DNA from: JBMNTQ01 sp050945815
GTDB lineage: Bacteria > Bacillota > Clostridia > Christensenellales > JBMNTQ01
Direction of reading: 5' to 3'
Assembly (NCBI GenBank): GCA_050945815.1
Contig: JBMNTQ010000010.1
Location: 1 to 23,754, forward strand
Length of the DNA: 23,754 nt
Shown here: positions 14,330-22,108 of the stretch, one piece after another
How the letters are laid out: the number at the start of each line of letters is the position of its first letter
Position numbering within the stretch: the first letter of the stretch is position 1
Position numbers and translations under genes: made by a program
The notes under the pieces: model-generated
The model's input: the letters and a program-made list of their open reading frames with translations, nothing else
Database searches by the model: none
What the model was told of the DNA's origin: nothing

Positions 14330-14989
14330 TTAGTCTGTGCAAAAAAGCTCCCATGGGAATTTTCCCGGCACCTCAGCGCCAAAGATCAGGCATTCACCTG
14401 TTGTTGGGTGCTGAAGCTGCAACTCCCGAGCAAACAGCGCAATGCCGCCTCGTTCTTTCTGGTCTCCATAGCGCACATCACCCCACAGCGGCATGGCACG
14501 AGACGCAAACTGCACGCGAATCTGGTGGGAACGGCCTGTCTCCAGCATGATTTCCATCAGCGACAATCCCTGCCGCCGACTCAACAATGTATAGGAAAGC
14601 CGGGCAAGCTTTGCTCCCTTCTCGTCGGCTGTTCCCGTCCGCGTAAAATTGTGGCGCCCCTTGATCAGATAATCCTGCAAAACATCCTGCTGCAAGGGCG
14701 CTCCATGCACGACGGCAAGGTACTTTTTCTTAGCCTGTCCAGAAAGAAACTGCGCCCCCAGCCGCGCCGCAGCCTTGGAGGTGCGGGCAAACACCATCAC
14801 GCCGCCCACAGGCCGGTCCAGCCGGTGGACAATGCCCAGATAAACATTACCGGGCTTCCCATACTTTTCTTTGATATAACCTTTAAGCTGCGTCTGCATA
14901 TCCCGATCCCCGCTGCTGTCCGGCTGCACCGGGATATTTGGGGGCTTTTCTACCACCAGCAGATGATTGTCCTCATACAAAACCTGCAT
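14330..14989 (-). CDS. RluA-family RNA pseudouridine synthase
   Basis: Converts specific uridines of rRNA or tRNA to pseudouridine. The 219-residue protein is a compact form with the catalytic domain only and no N-terminal S4 domain. HRLDRP (55-60) contains the catalytic Asp58. LARLSYTLL and MLETGRSHQIRVQ (starting at about residue 147) are the conserved Tyr and Arg motifs. The target position cannot be inferred. It begins three bases after the stop of the methyltransferase gene, with its GGGAGG ribosome binding site inside that gene's end, so translation is coupled. Both neighbours upstream (methyltransferase and ABC-F) also act on the ribosome. Confidence 0.93.
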   Translation of the reverse strand: MQVLYEDNHLLVVEKPPNIPVQPDSSGDRDMQTQLKGYIKEKYGKPGNVYLGIVHRLDRPVGGVMVFARTSKAAARLGAQFLSGQAKKKYLAVVHGAPLQQDVLQDYLIKGRHNFTRTGTADEKGAKLARLSYTLLSRRQGLSLMEIMLETGRSHQIRVQFASRAMPLWGDVRYGDQKERGGIALFARELQLQHPTTGECLIFGAEVPGKFPWELFCTD

Positions 14990-14992
14990 CTT

Positions 14993-15841
14993 TTATGCCT
15001 CCCAGCGGCCTGTCACGCCGCAGGGCAACACCAACGGCGAATCTCCCACCGCCAGCCCTAAATAGTCTACAAATGTCCGGCCGCCCCACCTCTTTTGCAG
15101 CATCAAATACACTAAATTGGATATCACCTGGGGCGAGAGGCCCATCGTATAGGAGTTTATCACAAAAAACAGGGGCGTTGGTGACAGAATCTGTATACAT
15201 TCGTTAATCAAGGGAACTAAGCTCTGCTCCAGCTTCCACAATTCCTTTCCCGGCCCGCGGCCATAAGAAGGCGGATCCATGACAATCGCATCATACGTAT
15301 TACCCCGTCGCCGCTCTCGCTGTACAAACTTTTGCACATCATCCACAAGATAGCGCACGCCCGTTTGCGCTATGCCGTTTAAAGCAGCATTTTCCTTGGC
15401 CCTAGCCACCATTCCCTTGGCAGAGTCCACATGGGTCACAAAGGCGCCGGCTGCCGCACAGGCGATGGTAGCGCCGCCTGTATAAGCAAACAGGTTCAAC
15501 ACTTTAGCTCCCCGGCGTTTCTTCAGCAGGCCTGCCATATAGTCCCAATTCTCCGATTGTTCAGGAAAAAGGCCCGTATGCTTGAATGCGGTGGGATGCA
15601 CCAAAAACTTCAGTTTCCCGTAGCTTATCTGCCAGCTCTGGGGCAGCTCCCGCGCAAATTCCCAGTGTCCGCCGCCGTTGCTGCTGCGTATATAATGGGC
15701 ATCCGGCGTAATCTTGTTGCCCAGCTTGGGCCAAATAGCCTGAGGCTCCGGCCGCAACAAGACAACATCCCCCCATCGCTCCAGCTTTTCACCGTCCCCC
15801 GCATCTAGTATTTCATAATCCACCCATTTTGCTGTCAACAT
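14993..15841 (-). CDS. RlmI-like class I SAM-dependent methyltransferase
   Basis: A 282-residue methyltransferase of the RlmI/Methyltrans_SAM type, probably acting on 23S rRNA, though the substrate is not provable here. VLNLFAYTGGATI (114-126) is the SAM-binding motif I. HVDSAKGMVARAKEN (137-151) has the acidic motif II residue, and VMDPPSYGRG (187-196) is motif IV. The N-terminal PUA domain of E. coli RlmI is missing, replaced by a short beta-rich region (1-60). I chose ATG 15841 over an upstream in-frame start (15943), which would overlap the ABC-F gene; GGAGG lies eight bases before ATG 15841. It is 38 bases after the ABC-F stop and is coupled to the RluA gene. Confidence 0.87.
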   Translation of the reverse strand: MLTAKWVDYEILDAGDGEKLERWGDVVLLRPEPQAIWPKLGNKITPDAHYIRSSNGGGHWEFARELPQSWQISYGKLKFLVHPTAFKHTGLFPEQSENWDYMAGLLKKRRGAKVLNLFAYTGGATIACAAAGAFVTHVDSAKGMVARAKENAALNGIAQTGVRYLVDDVQKFVQRERRRGNTYDAIVMDPPSYGRGPGKELWKLEQSLVPLINECIQILSPTPLFFVINSYTMGLSPQVISNLVYLMLQKRWGGRTFVDYLGLAVGDSPLVLPCGVTGRWEA

Positions 15842-15879
15842 ACCCGTTTCCTCCGATTCCGCCAACCCTGCGCTGCATT

Positions 15880-17793
15880 CTACCAGTTTTCTTCCCGCTG
15901 CTCTAATGGGCAACGTTCCAACACCTGCTGCATCTGTTCCCACTGCTCGTAGAGGCTGTCCAGCTCTGTCCGCTGCTCCTGCATCTGTTCGCCACAGCGC
16001 AGCAGCTCGCTATAGTCTGCCGCTGCCTGGTCCATCTTCTGCGTAAGCTGCTCCAACGCTTGCTCCCGGTGCTCGATGGTCCGCTCCAGCGCCCGGATAT
16101 CCGCCTCCTGCTTCTGCCGCTGCTTGCGCAAAACATACAGATTGTTTGGCCTGTCCGCCTCTTTCGGCGCTTGCTCCTTTAAGGCTTCCGGCCTCTCCTG
16201 CATACATCGGGCATAATCGTCATAACCGCCCTCGTAAGCCAAAACTCCCTGCGAAGTCAAATGCAAAATCCTATCCGCCATCCGGTTGATGAGGTAACGG
16301 TCATGGGATACAATAAGCAGCGTGCCTTCGTATTGATCCAGGGCTTCCTCAAAGGCCTCTCGGGAGGCGATGTCTAGATGGTTGGTGGGTTCGTCTAAAA
16401 GCAGAAAATTAGCCCGCTGGAACATCAGCTTCAACAGCGCTATCCGTGCCTTCTCGCCGCCGGATAAAACCGATATAGGCTTGTGGACGTCGTCCCCGCG
16501 AAACAGAAAAGCAGCCAAGGCCTTTCGGGCTTCTGTCTGACTAAGGCTGGAATTCATTCCCCAAACCTCCTGTAAAGCCGTATGAGCAGGGTTCAAGTTC
16601 TGCTGGGCTTGGTCGTAGTAAGCAGGCAAAATGCCGCTGCCAAACTCCACACTGCCCCTCGCCGGCTTTACTTGCCGCATCACCAGCCGAAGCAAGGTGG
16701 TCTTGCCACAGCCATTCTCTCCCATCAGGAAAACCCGCTCGCCCTTTTTGATTTCCATGTCCACCTGTTCAAAGAGCGGCCGGTCGAATTCCATCGCCAA
16801 GCCCTCTACCGTCAAAACATCGTTGCCCCCGAATACCGGCGGAGCAAACCGAAAATGGATGGTTCCCGGCGGCGGCTGGGGCTTTACCAGGCCTTCCTTA
16901 ATCTTATCCAGCTGCTTTTGTTTGCTCTCGGCTGTACGAATGTTTTTCTCGCGATTCCAGCGCCGCTGCTGGGCGATGATGCCTTCCAGCCTCCGGATCT
17001 CCTTCTGCCGATTGCGGTAATGCCGCCACATCAGCTCCTCACTGGTGCCGCTTTTCTCTACATATGCAGTATAGTTTCCCTCAAAGCGGCGCAACTCTGC
17101 GCCCTTTATCTCCAGCGTTGCCGTTGTTACCCGGTCTAAAAAATAACGGTCATGAGAAATGACAATATAGCTGCCCCTAAATTCCAACAAAAACCGCTCC
17201 AGCCAATCGATAGCCAACAAGTCTAAATGGTTGGTGGGCTCGTCTAAAAGCAACAGGTTGGCCTTCCCCAGTAAAAGCTTAGCCAACGCCAGCTTAGACA
17301 ACTGGCCGCCGGACAATAAATCCGTATTCTGATCCAGTTGCTCCTGAGTGAATCCAATGCCTAACAGAGTAGAACGTGTTCTGCTTCGATAGGTTGCGCC
17401 ATCTTCGCGGGTGTAGCGCTCCAATAGCTGGTGCTGCTTTTTTATCAAAATGTCGCTGGGGCCTTGGGCCGACAGCCGGGCCGCTATGTCCTCCAGCTCC
17501 CTCTCGATATGCAGCAACGGCTCGAACACCGACAGTGCCTCCTCATACAGCGTCCGGCCCTTCTGAGGTTGCTGCTGGCGCATATAGCCCAAAACAGCAT
17601 CTCGGTTGATAAAAACATCCCCGTCAGAAGCCTGGGTTTTCCCCGTCAGAATTCGAAACAGCGTGGTTTTTCCGCTGCCATTTACGCCCACCAGTCCGAC
17701 TCTCTCCCCCTGTTGCAGATGAAACGAAACATCCTTTAAAATCTCCCGGTCTCCAAAACTTTTGCTGATATGCTGGGCACTCAATACAATCAT
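15880..17793 (-). CDS. ABC-F family ATPase (translation factor/ribosome protection type)
   Basis: A 637-residue soluble protein with two ABC cassettes and no membrane segment. Domain 1 has GVNGSGKTT (36-44), LSGGQLSKLALA (160-171) and LLLLDEPTNHLD (180-191). A linker at about 240-305, rich in Arg/Gln/Lys, is the ribosome-contacting interdomain helix pair. Domain 2 has GENGCGKTT (358-366), LSGGEKARIALL (443-454) and LLLDEPTNHLD (464-474). A C-terminal charged coiled coil (about 550-630) matches Uup/YdiF-type members. ABC-F proteins bind the ribosomal E site; some relieve stalling, some protect against antibiotics. This one lies with rRNA-modification genes, which favours a housekeeping role. 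AAGGGG precedes ATG 17793. Confidence 0.95.
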   Translation of the reverse strand: MIVLSAQHISKSFGDREILKDVSFHLQQGERVGLVGVNGSGKTTLFRILTGKTQASDGDVFINRDAVLGYMRQQQPQKGRTLYEEALSVFEPLLHIERELEDIAARLSAQGPSDILIKKQHQLLERYTREDGATYRSRTRSTLLGIGFTQEQLDQNTDLLSGGQLSKLALAKLLLGKANLLLLDEPTNHLDLLAIDWLERFLLEFRGSYIVISHDRYFLDRVTTATLEIKGAELRRFEGNYTAYVEKSGTSEELMWRHYRNRQKEIRRLEGIIAQQRRWNREKNIRTAESKQKQLDKIKEGLVKPQPPPGTIHFRFAPPVFGGNDVLTVEGLAMEFDRPLFEQVDMEIKKGERVFLMGENGCGKTTLLRLVMRQVKPARGSVEFGSGILPAYYDQAQQNLNPAHTALQEVWGMNSSLSQTEARKALAAFLFRGDDVHKPISVLSGGEKARIALLKLMFQRANFLLLDEPTNHLDIASREAFEEALDQYEGTLLIVSHDRYLINRMADRILHLTSQGVLAYEGGYDDYARCMQERPEALKEQAPKEADRPNNLYVLRKQRQKQEADIRALERTIEHREQALEQLTQKMDQAAADYSELLRCGEQMQEQRTELDSLYEQWEQMQQVLERCPLEQREENW

Positions 17794-17884
17794 CTAGCAT
17801 CCCCTTGCTTAGCCATACACACAGACAAGGACACATGGCCCCTAGCTTGCAGAAACCACCACTCCTTTATTTTGCCCCGATCCC

Positions 17885-18100
17885 TTACTTCCTCCATAGT
17901 TCGTCCAACTTCTTTCTGATTCTTTCCTGCCGCTCCCCGTCCTGCGCTACTAGACGAATCCTTTGCCCGTCTTTTTCCAAATAACTGCCCTCCCGCGCCT
18001 TTTCAGGAAGCTCATCTACAGGGATATAGGCCCATCCCCCATCGCAGCAGCGCTGACAAACAGCATAATCCCCCTCTATCCTGTCTATCACATATCTCAT
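17885..18100 (-). CDS. DUF3006-family small protein
   Basis: A 71-residue cytoplasmic protein. The N-terminus MRYVIDRIEGDYAVCQ and a following 'IPVDELP' segment match the DUF3006 pattern, a small beta domain of unknown function. The C-terminal third is a charged helix. GGAGG seven bases before ATG 18100 sets the start. An upstream in-frame start at 18130 lies inside the preceding gene. The ATG overlaps the hydrolase stop as ATGA, so its translation is coupled. DUF3006 genes are repeatedly found beside ComEC-like metallo-beta-lactamase proteins; the reason is unknown. Confidence 0.82.
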   Translation of the reverse strand: MRYVIDRIEGDYAVCQRCCDGGWAYIPVDELPEKAREGSYLEKDGQRIRLVAQDGERQERIRKKLDELWRK

Positions 18101-19191
18101 AATCTTTCCTCCGAAAGACATCTTTGGCAAGGGCTATATCCCTGCTCCCATGCCTCTTCTAGCTCCCCGAAATAGACGCGGTTTTCTTCCTTAGGCAGTC
18201 CGCTACAGCTGGGCAAATGCACTTTTTTGCTGTTTTTGTTGCCTATATAAGATTTCTGAACAACCTGCTGTGAATCGGTTGGCGCAGAGGAATGTTGCGG
18301 CTTTTCAATATAAAATATTTCATCCGCCTTTACCTGGTTCTGAGTACGGATTTCCAAAGTTTCTCCATTAGTCTGCGCTAGGATATGGCCGTCGGTATCG
18401 CTGCGATAAATCTCTGCGCCTGTATCCCGCAGGTTTTTCAAGGCGGTTTTCCCCGGCCCGCCTGTCCGATCCTGCTCGTCCGCAGTTAAAACCGCCACTC
18501 GCGGCCCAACAGCCGCTAAAAACTCCCTTGTACTGGAACTGTCGCTGCCATGGTGCCCCGCTTTTAGCAAAGCTGCCGACAAGTCATAGCCACGATCCAG
18601 CATCTCCCTTTCCGATAATGCCTCCGCATCGCCGCAAAACAACATCGCTATCTGTTCAAATTCTACTTTACAAACAATGGAATAGTCGTTTAATTGCTCA
18701 TAACTTCGAGAATTAGGGGCCACTATACTGAATTCCGCTTTTCCCAAGGGATAACGTTTGGATAGGTCGGGTTTGTCTAGCAGAAGACCCTTTCTCTTAG
18801 CTATATCCAACATGTTCTCAAACACCTGCGTGTTGTGTGCCACATCCGGCAAAATAAAGTTTTTAATCGTAAAGTTCCTGATTACGGCTGTCATGCCTCC
18901 AATATGGTCTTCATGGGGATGGGTAGCGATCACATAATCCAGAGTATCGATGCCCATGCTGCGGATATATTGTATAACAACAGCCTCATCCGCCTGATTG
19001 CCCGCATCAATCAACATGGCGTTTTCGCCCTGTACTAATAAAATACAGTCTGCCTTTCCCACATTGATAACATGCGCCTGCAATAAAGCATCATCAGGCT
19101 GCTCTACAGAAACTCCGGTCAACCCTGCACACCCGGTCAAAAAAAGTACCAGCACCAAAAAAGCAGCAACCCATATTCTCTGCCGGAACAT
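18097..19191 (-). CDS. Lipoprotein metallo-beta-lactamase-fold hydrolase with Ada-like zinc-binding tail
   Basis: A 364-residue ComEC-C-terminal-type hydrolase. The signal peptide (FRQR, then a hydrophobic stretch 6-18) ends in lipobox LTGC with Cys21, placing the enzyme outside the membrane. The MBL domain has HPHEDH (91-96), D188 in FCGDAE and GHHGS (212-216). Residues about 315-358 contain YIGNKNSKKVH and Cys329, Cys355 and Cys358, resembling the Ada metal-binding domain. Similar C-terminal tails follow nuclease or MBL domains in other Bacillota, suggesting DNA contact. The substrate is probably a nucleic acid or phosphodiester but is not proved. ATG 19191 was chosen over starts up to 19257 because AAGGGAAG precedes it and it gives the exact signal peptide. 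A TTGAAG-17-TAATCT promoter lies upstream. Confidence 0.88.
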   Translation of the reverse strand: MFRQRIWVAAFLVLVLFLTGCAGLTGVSVEQPDDALLQAHVINVGKADCILLVQGENAMLIDAGNQADEAVVIQYIRSMGIDTLDYVIATHPHEDHIGGMTAVIRNFTIKNFILPDVAHNTQVFENMLDIAKRKGLLLDKPDLSKRYPLGKAEFSIVAPNSRSYEQLNDYSIVCKVEFEQIAMLFCGDAEALSEREMLDRGYDLSAALLKAGHHGSDSSSTREFLAAVGPRVAVLTADEQDRTGGPGKTALKNLRDTGAEIYRSDTDGHILAQTNGETLEIRTQNQVKADEIFYIEKPQHSSAPTDSQQVVQKSYIGNKNSKKVHLPSCSGLPKEENRVYFGELEEAWEQGYSPCQRCLSEERL

Positions 19192-19228
19192 CCTATCTTC
19201 CCTTCCCATAAAAATTGTTTCAATTATC

Positions 19229-19257
19229 AGATTATCAAACATTCCAATTTCCTTCAA
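19229..19257 (-). promoter_or_regulatory. Promoter of the hydrolase-DUF3006 genes
   Basis: On the minus strand TTGAAG (19257-19252) and TAATCT (19234-19229) are 17 bases apart, 38 bases upstream of ATG 19191. No second clear promoter was found before the downstream ABC-F gene. Confidence 0.45.
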
Positions 19258-19355
19258 CTAGTCTGACGCTAATATTTCTATTTTCTTGTGGATTTACATG
19301 GAATCCCCGAAGATAAGCGATTATAATAGTATTATTATAGATCAGGAGGTTATCG

Positions 19356-20723
19356 ATGGCTGTAAAAGTGAGTATTGTCATACCCGTGTATAACCACGCT
19401 GTCTATCTGGAAAAATGTATTGCAAGCGCGCTCAATCAAACCTACAAAAATATTGAAGTAATTATCGTAAACGATGCTTCCACAGATCATACCGCAGATA
19501 TTGTACACAGTATGCAGAAAAAAGATTCCCGTATCCGCTCTATCCAACATCCCGTGAATTTAGGTGTTACCGCCGCCGATGCAACAGGCTGCGCAGCTGC
19601 CCGGGGAAACTATATTGCTATCTTGGATGCAGACACCTTTTTTTATCCGGATAAAATAAAAAAGCAAGTAGCCTATCTAAATGCCCATCCGAAAATAGGG
19701 GCTGTTTTTAGCCTGTGTAATTTGGTGGATAGCATGGGCGCGCCTTTTGCCGACAAAAACAGCCCCTATTTTTCCATCTTTTCCAACGAAAACCGAAGCC
19801 AAGCCGAATGGCTACGCTATTTCTTCCACCGTGGAAATTGTCTTTGCCATCCCAGCATGATGATCCGTAAAAAACTCTACCAAAAAATAGGCGGCTATAC
19901 CTTAGGCATCCTCCAATTAAGCGATTACGACCTGTACCTCCGCCTTCTTCTGCATGCAGGTATCCATATTCTGCCCCAGCCTTTGCTGGACTTTACTGTC
20001 AGCGACAGCAGCATCAGCTCCCTGAGCGATGACGTAAATATCCGTCTGCAAGCGGAACTGACCTCCACTATTCAAACATATGAATCAATGCCTGCCGCCC
20101 TATTTAAGCAGGTTTTTCCGGAATACGCTCCCATATCCCACAATAAATCTTTAATGAAATATTATATGGCCCTCCTATCCTTACAAAATATTGAACATGG
20201 TAAAAGGGTCTGGGGCGTACAACTGCTGGAAAAACTGATCAATCATCCCCCTTCCCGGAATCTTCTGCTGCAATATTTTAATTTCGGGCCCCAGCAATTT
20301 TATAAAATCCGAACAGACATCAATCCCTACCATCTATACCGCCACACCAGTTGTCTATGCATCCGAAAAAACAATGGTCATGATGAAGATTATTCTTTTT
20401 TCCATTCCATCCCCAACACTGACGGTACATTCGAACTGATATTCGACCGGTTGGAGGAATATGGAAAAAAAATCCATGCTTTACGCTGGAAGGTCGCGCT
20501 AGACACAACAAACCCTTTTTGCTTACCTAGCTTAAATATTCTATGGAAAGATACATCAGGAATTGTCCATGAAGTAAAATCCTCTGTCCGGCATAACGGT
20601 TATTACGACGGCAATACCCTATGCTTCCCAGACCCTGGGCCTATCATTGAATTCGATGCGCCCGATGCTATCTATATTAAAATCAGCGGAACCATCCAAT
20701 ACTCTCCACAAGATTCAAAATAA
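19356..20723 (+). CDS. Family 2 glycosyltransferase with C-terminal beta-rich domain
   Basis: A 455-residue protein. Residues 1-100 are a textbook GT2 start: VSIVIPVYNHAVYLEKCI, then VNDASTDHT (38-46) and LDADTF (90-95), a DxD motif of the Asp91/Asp93 type. HPSMMIR and LSDYDLYLRLLLHAG supply the acceptor region (about 165-210). The last 200 residues are not GT2. They are less conserved-looking and end in beta strands such as FELIFDRLE and WKVALDTTNPFCLP, and could be a sugar-binding or partner-binding domain. No membrane segment is visible. AGGAGG precedes ATG 19356. It stands alone, convergent with dnaN. Its codon use has more AT-rich third positions than the genes at 5-12 kb, which may mean later acquisition. 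Confidence 0.85.
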   Translation: MAVKVSIVIPVYNHAVYLEKCIASALNQTYKNIEVIIVNDASTDHTADIVHSMQKKDSRIRSIQHPVNLGVTAADATGCAAARGNYIAILDADTFFYPDKIKKQVAYLNAHPKIGAVFSLCNLVDSMGAPFADKNSPYFSIFSNENRSQAEWLRYFFHRGNCLCHPSMMIRKKLYQKIGGYTLGILQLSDYDLYLRLLLHAGIHILPQPLLDFTVSDSSISSLSDDVNIRLQAELTSTIQTYESMPAALFKQVFPEYAPISHNKSLMKYYMALLSLQNIEHGKRVWGVQLLEKLINHPPSRNLLLQYFNFGPQQFYKIRTDINPYHLYRHTSCLCIRKNNGHDEDYSFFHSIPNTDGTFELIFDRLEEYGKKIHALRWKVALDTTNPFCLPSLNILWKDTSGIVHEVKSSVRHNGYYDGNTLCFPDPGPIIEFDAPDAIYIKISGTIQYSPQDSK

Positions 20724-20745
20724 AAAATGGCCTTTCGGCCATTTT
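20724..20745. terminator. Bidirectional terminator between glycosyltransferase and dnaN
   Basis: AAAATGGCC (20724-20732), loop TTTC and GGCCATTTT (20737-20745) form a perfect 9-bp stem. It starts one base after the glycosyltransferase stop and lies six bases from the dnaN stop, so it serves both converging genes. Confidence 0.88.
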
Positions 20746-20751
20746 AATCGT

Positions 20752-21849
20752 TTAGCTACCTAAAACCCGTACCGGCAAGACAAGATATAAAAATGCCTCC
20801 GAATCCACCGGCCTAATCATACAAGGGCTGATATTTGTATTGAAGTCCATATAGATTTCTTCATCATTCAATACTTTCAACACATCCAGCAGATATCGCG
20901 CATTGAACGCAATTTCCAAATCCCTGCCCTCACAGGATATGGGCAGTTCGTCATAGGTGTTGCCCAGTTCCGACTGAGAGGTTATTACCATGGTTTCAGC
21001 GTCAATGCTCAGCTTAATCAGGTTGTTGCGCGCCTCCTTTGCCATAATAGAAGCTCGCTCTATGCTGTTGAGCAAAGCAGATCGCTCAATCCTCACCCGA
21101 GTTTGATGCTCATTGCTTAAGATTTGGCGATATTTCGTATATTCTCCGCTTAAAAGCTGCGTACAGATTTTTGTATGTTCCATATCAATAGACGCATAGC
21201 CGGCGCCATATTCCAGCTTGACATCCCCTTCTTCCCCTATCACACGAGAAATCTCGTTTAAAGATTTAGCCGGCAAAACAATCTTGGCTTCGTCTGCGCA
21301 AGGCATTGGATAATGGCGCAGAGCCAGCCTATAACCGTCCAATGCCACCATATTAATCCCTTCCTTGCCAATTTCCAACAAAGCGCCTGTTAAAATAGGC
21401 TTTGTTTCATCCAGAGCAGTGGAAAATACAGTCTGCCGAATTAAATCCTTCAAGACATGGCGCGGCAACGTAATTTCGCCAATGGTACGCAACTTGGGCA
21501 TAACGGGAAAATCTTCTCCAGGCAAAGCCTGAATGGTAATACGACTCTTTTTACTTTTTACCTGTGCAGCAGAGTCAGATATGGATGTCACTTCCATCAT
21601 ACCGCTGGATAGATGACGAACAATATCAAAAAGAAGCTTACCTAACACAAGCTGCCCTTCTTCTTCTACCTGCGCCGACATGACCGTCTCTATTTGCAGG
21701 GTCATATCACTGCATCGTAAAAGAAGGGAATTTTTTTGTGCCTGAATGCAAATGCCTTCCAAAACATCCATCGTTGAGCGCAGGGGCATTGCCTTTTGAA
21801 CAACAGACAATGCAGCATTTAGTTCTTCTCTTTCGCAAATAAAACGCAT
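20752..21849 (-). CDS. dnaN: DNA polymerase III subunit beta (sliding clamp)
   Basis: Ring-shaped clamp that tethers DNA polymerase III and other proteins to DNA. The 365 residues are the family length. Three clamp folds are suggested by repeated strand-helix patterns, and the protein ends YLVLPVRV-like (residues close to the C-terminus), the usual binding pocket edge. KSLNEISRV and DGYRLALRH are well conserved. ATG 21849 is preferred over ATG 21858, since AAAGGA lies at proper spacing only for the inner one and the protein then begins MRFICEREEL like other DnaN. It lies downstream of dnaA across an oriC-bearing gap. It is not followed by recF, which is unusual for Bacillota. Confidence 0.97.
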   Translation of the reverse strand: MRFICEREELNAALSVVQKAMPLRSTMDVLEGICIQAQKNSLLLRCSDMTLQIETVMSAQVEEEGQLVLGKLLFDIVRHLSSGMMEVTSISDSAAQVKSKKSRITIQALPGEDFPVMPKLRTIGEITLPRHVLKDLIRQTVFSTALDETKPILTGALLEIGKEGINMVALDGYRLALRHYPMPCADEAKIVLPAKSLNEISRVIGEEGDVKLEYGAGYASIDMEHTKICTQLLSGEYTKYRQILSNEHQTRVRIERSALLNSIERASIMAKEARNNLIKLSIDAETMVITSQSELGNTYDELPISCEGRDLEIAFNARYLLDVLKVLNDEEIYMDFNTNISPCMIRPVDSEAFLYLVLPVRVLGS

Positions 21850-21875
21850 ATCAGACATCCTTTCAGTATAAGTGA

Positions 21876-22106
21876 TCGTATATTATTTATTTAAGTAGTA
21901 GGAGTAATAGTAGTAGTACTATGGAAACTGTGGAAAACTGAATTTTTGTCGGTAAGTAAGGGAAAATCCACTGCCTAGAACTTGGGGAATACCCAGAATT
22001 TTTGTCCACGATTTCTCCACATTATCCAAGCCCTTTATTCTTATGAAAGATATTCACAAACTATTCACCATTTTATCCACAATTTATGTGGATAAAATGT
22101 GGATAA
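21876..22106. other. oriC: oriC region between dnaA and dnaN (unwinding side)
   Basis: Perfect TTATCCACA boxes lie at 22073-22081 (plus), 22087-22095 and 22098-22106 (both minus). Single-mismatch boxes are at 21929-21937 (minus), 22013-22021 and 22050-22058 (plus). More degenerate copies are at 22002, 22022 and 22061. The first two perfect boxes are face to face and lie in a 12-bp perfect inverted repeat with a 5-base loop. Left of the 21929 box runs TAG-TAG-GAG-TAA-TAG-TAG-TAG-TAC (21896-21919), followed by an AT-rich stretch (21876-21895). The order box, trinucleotide run, AT-rich DNA is that of DnaA-trio unwinding sites described in Bacillus subtilis. Confidence 0.85.
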
Positions 22107-22108
22107 AC

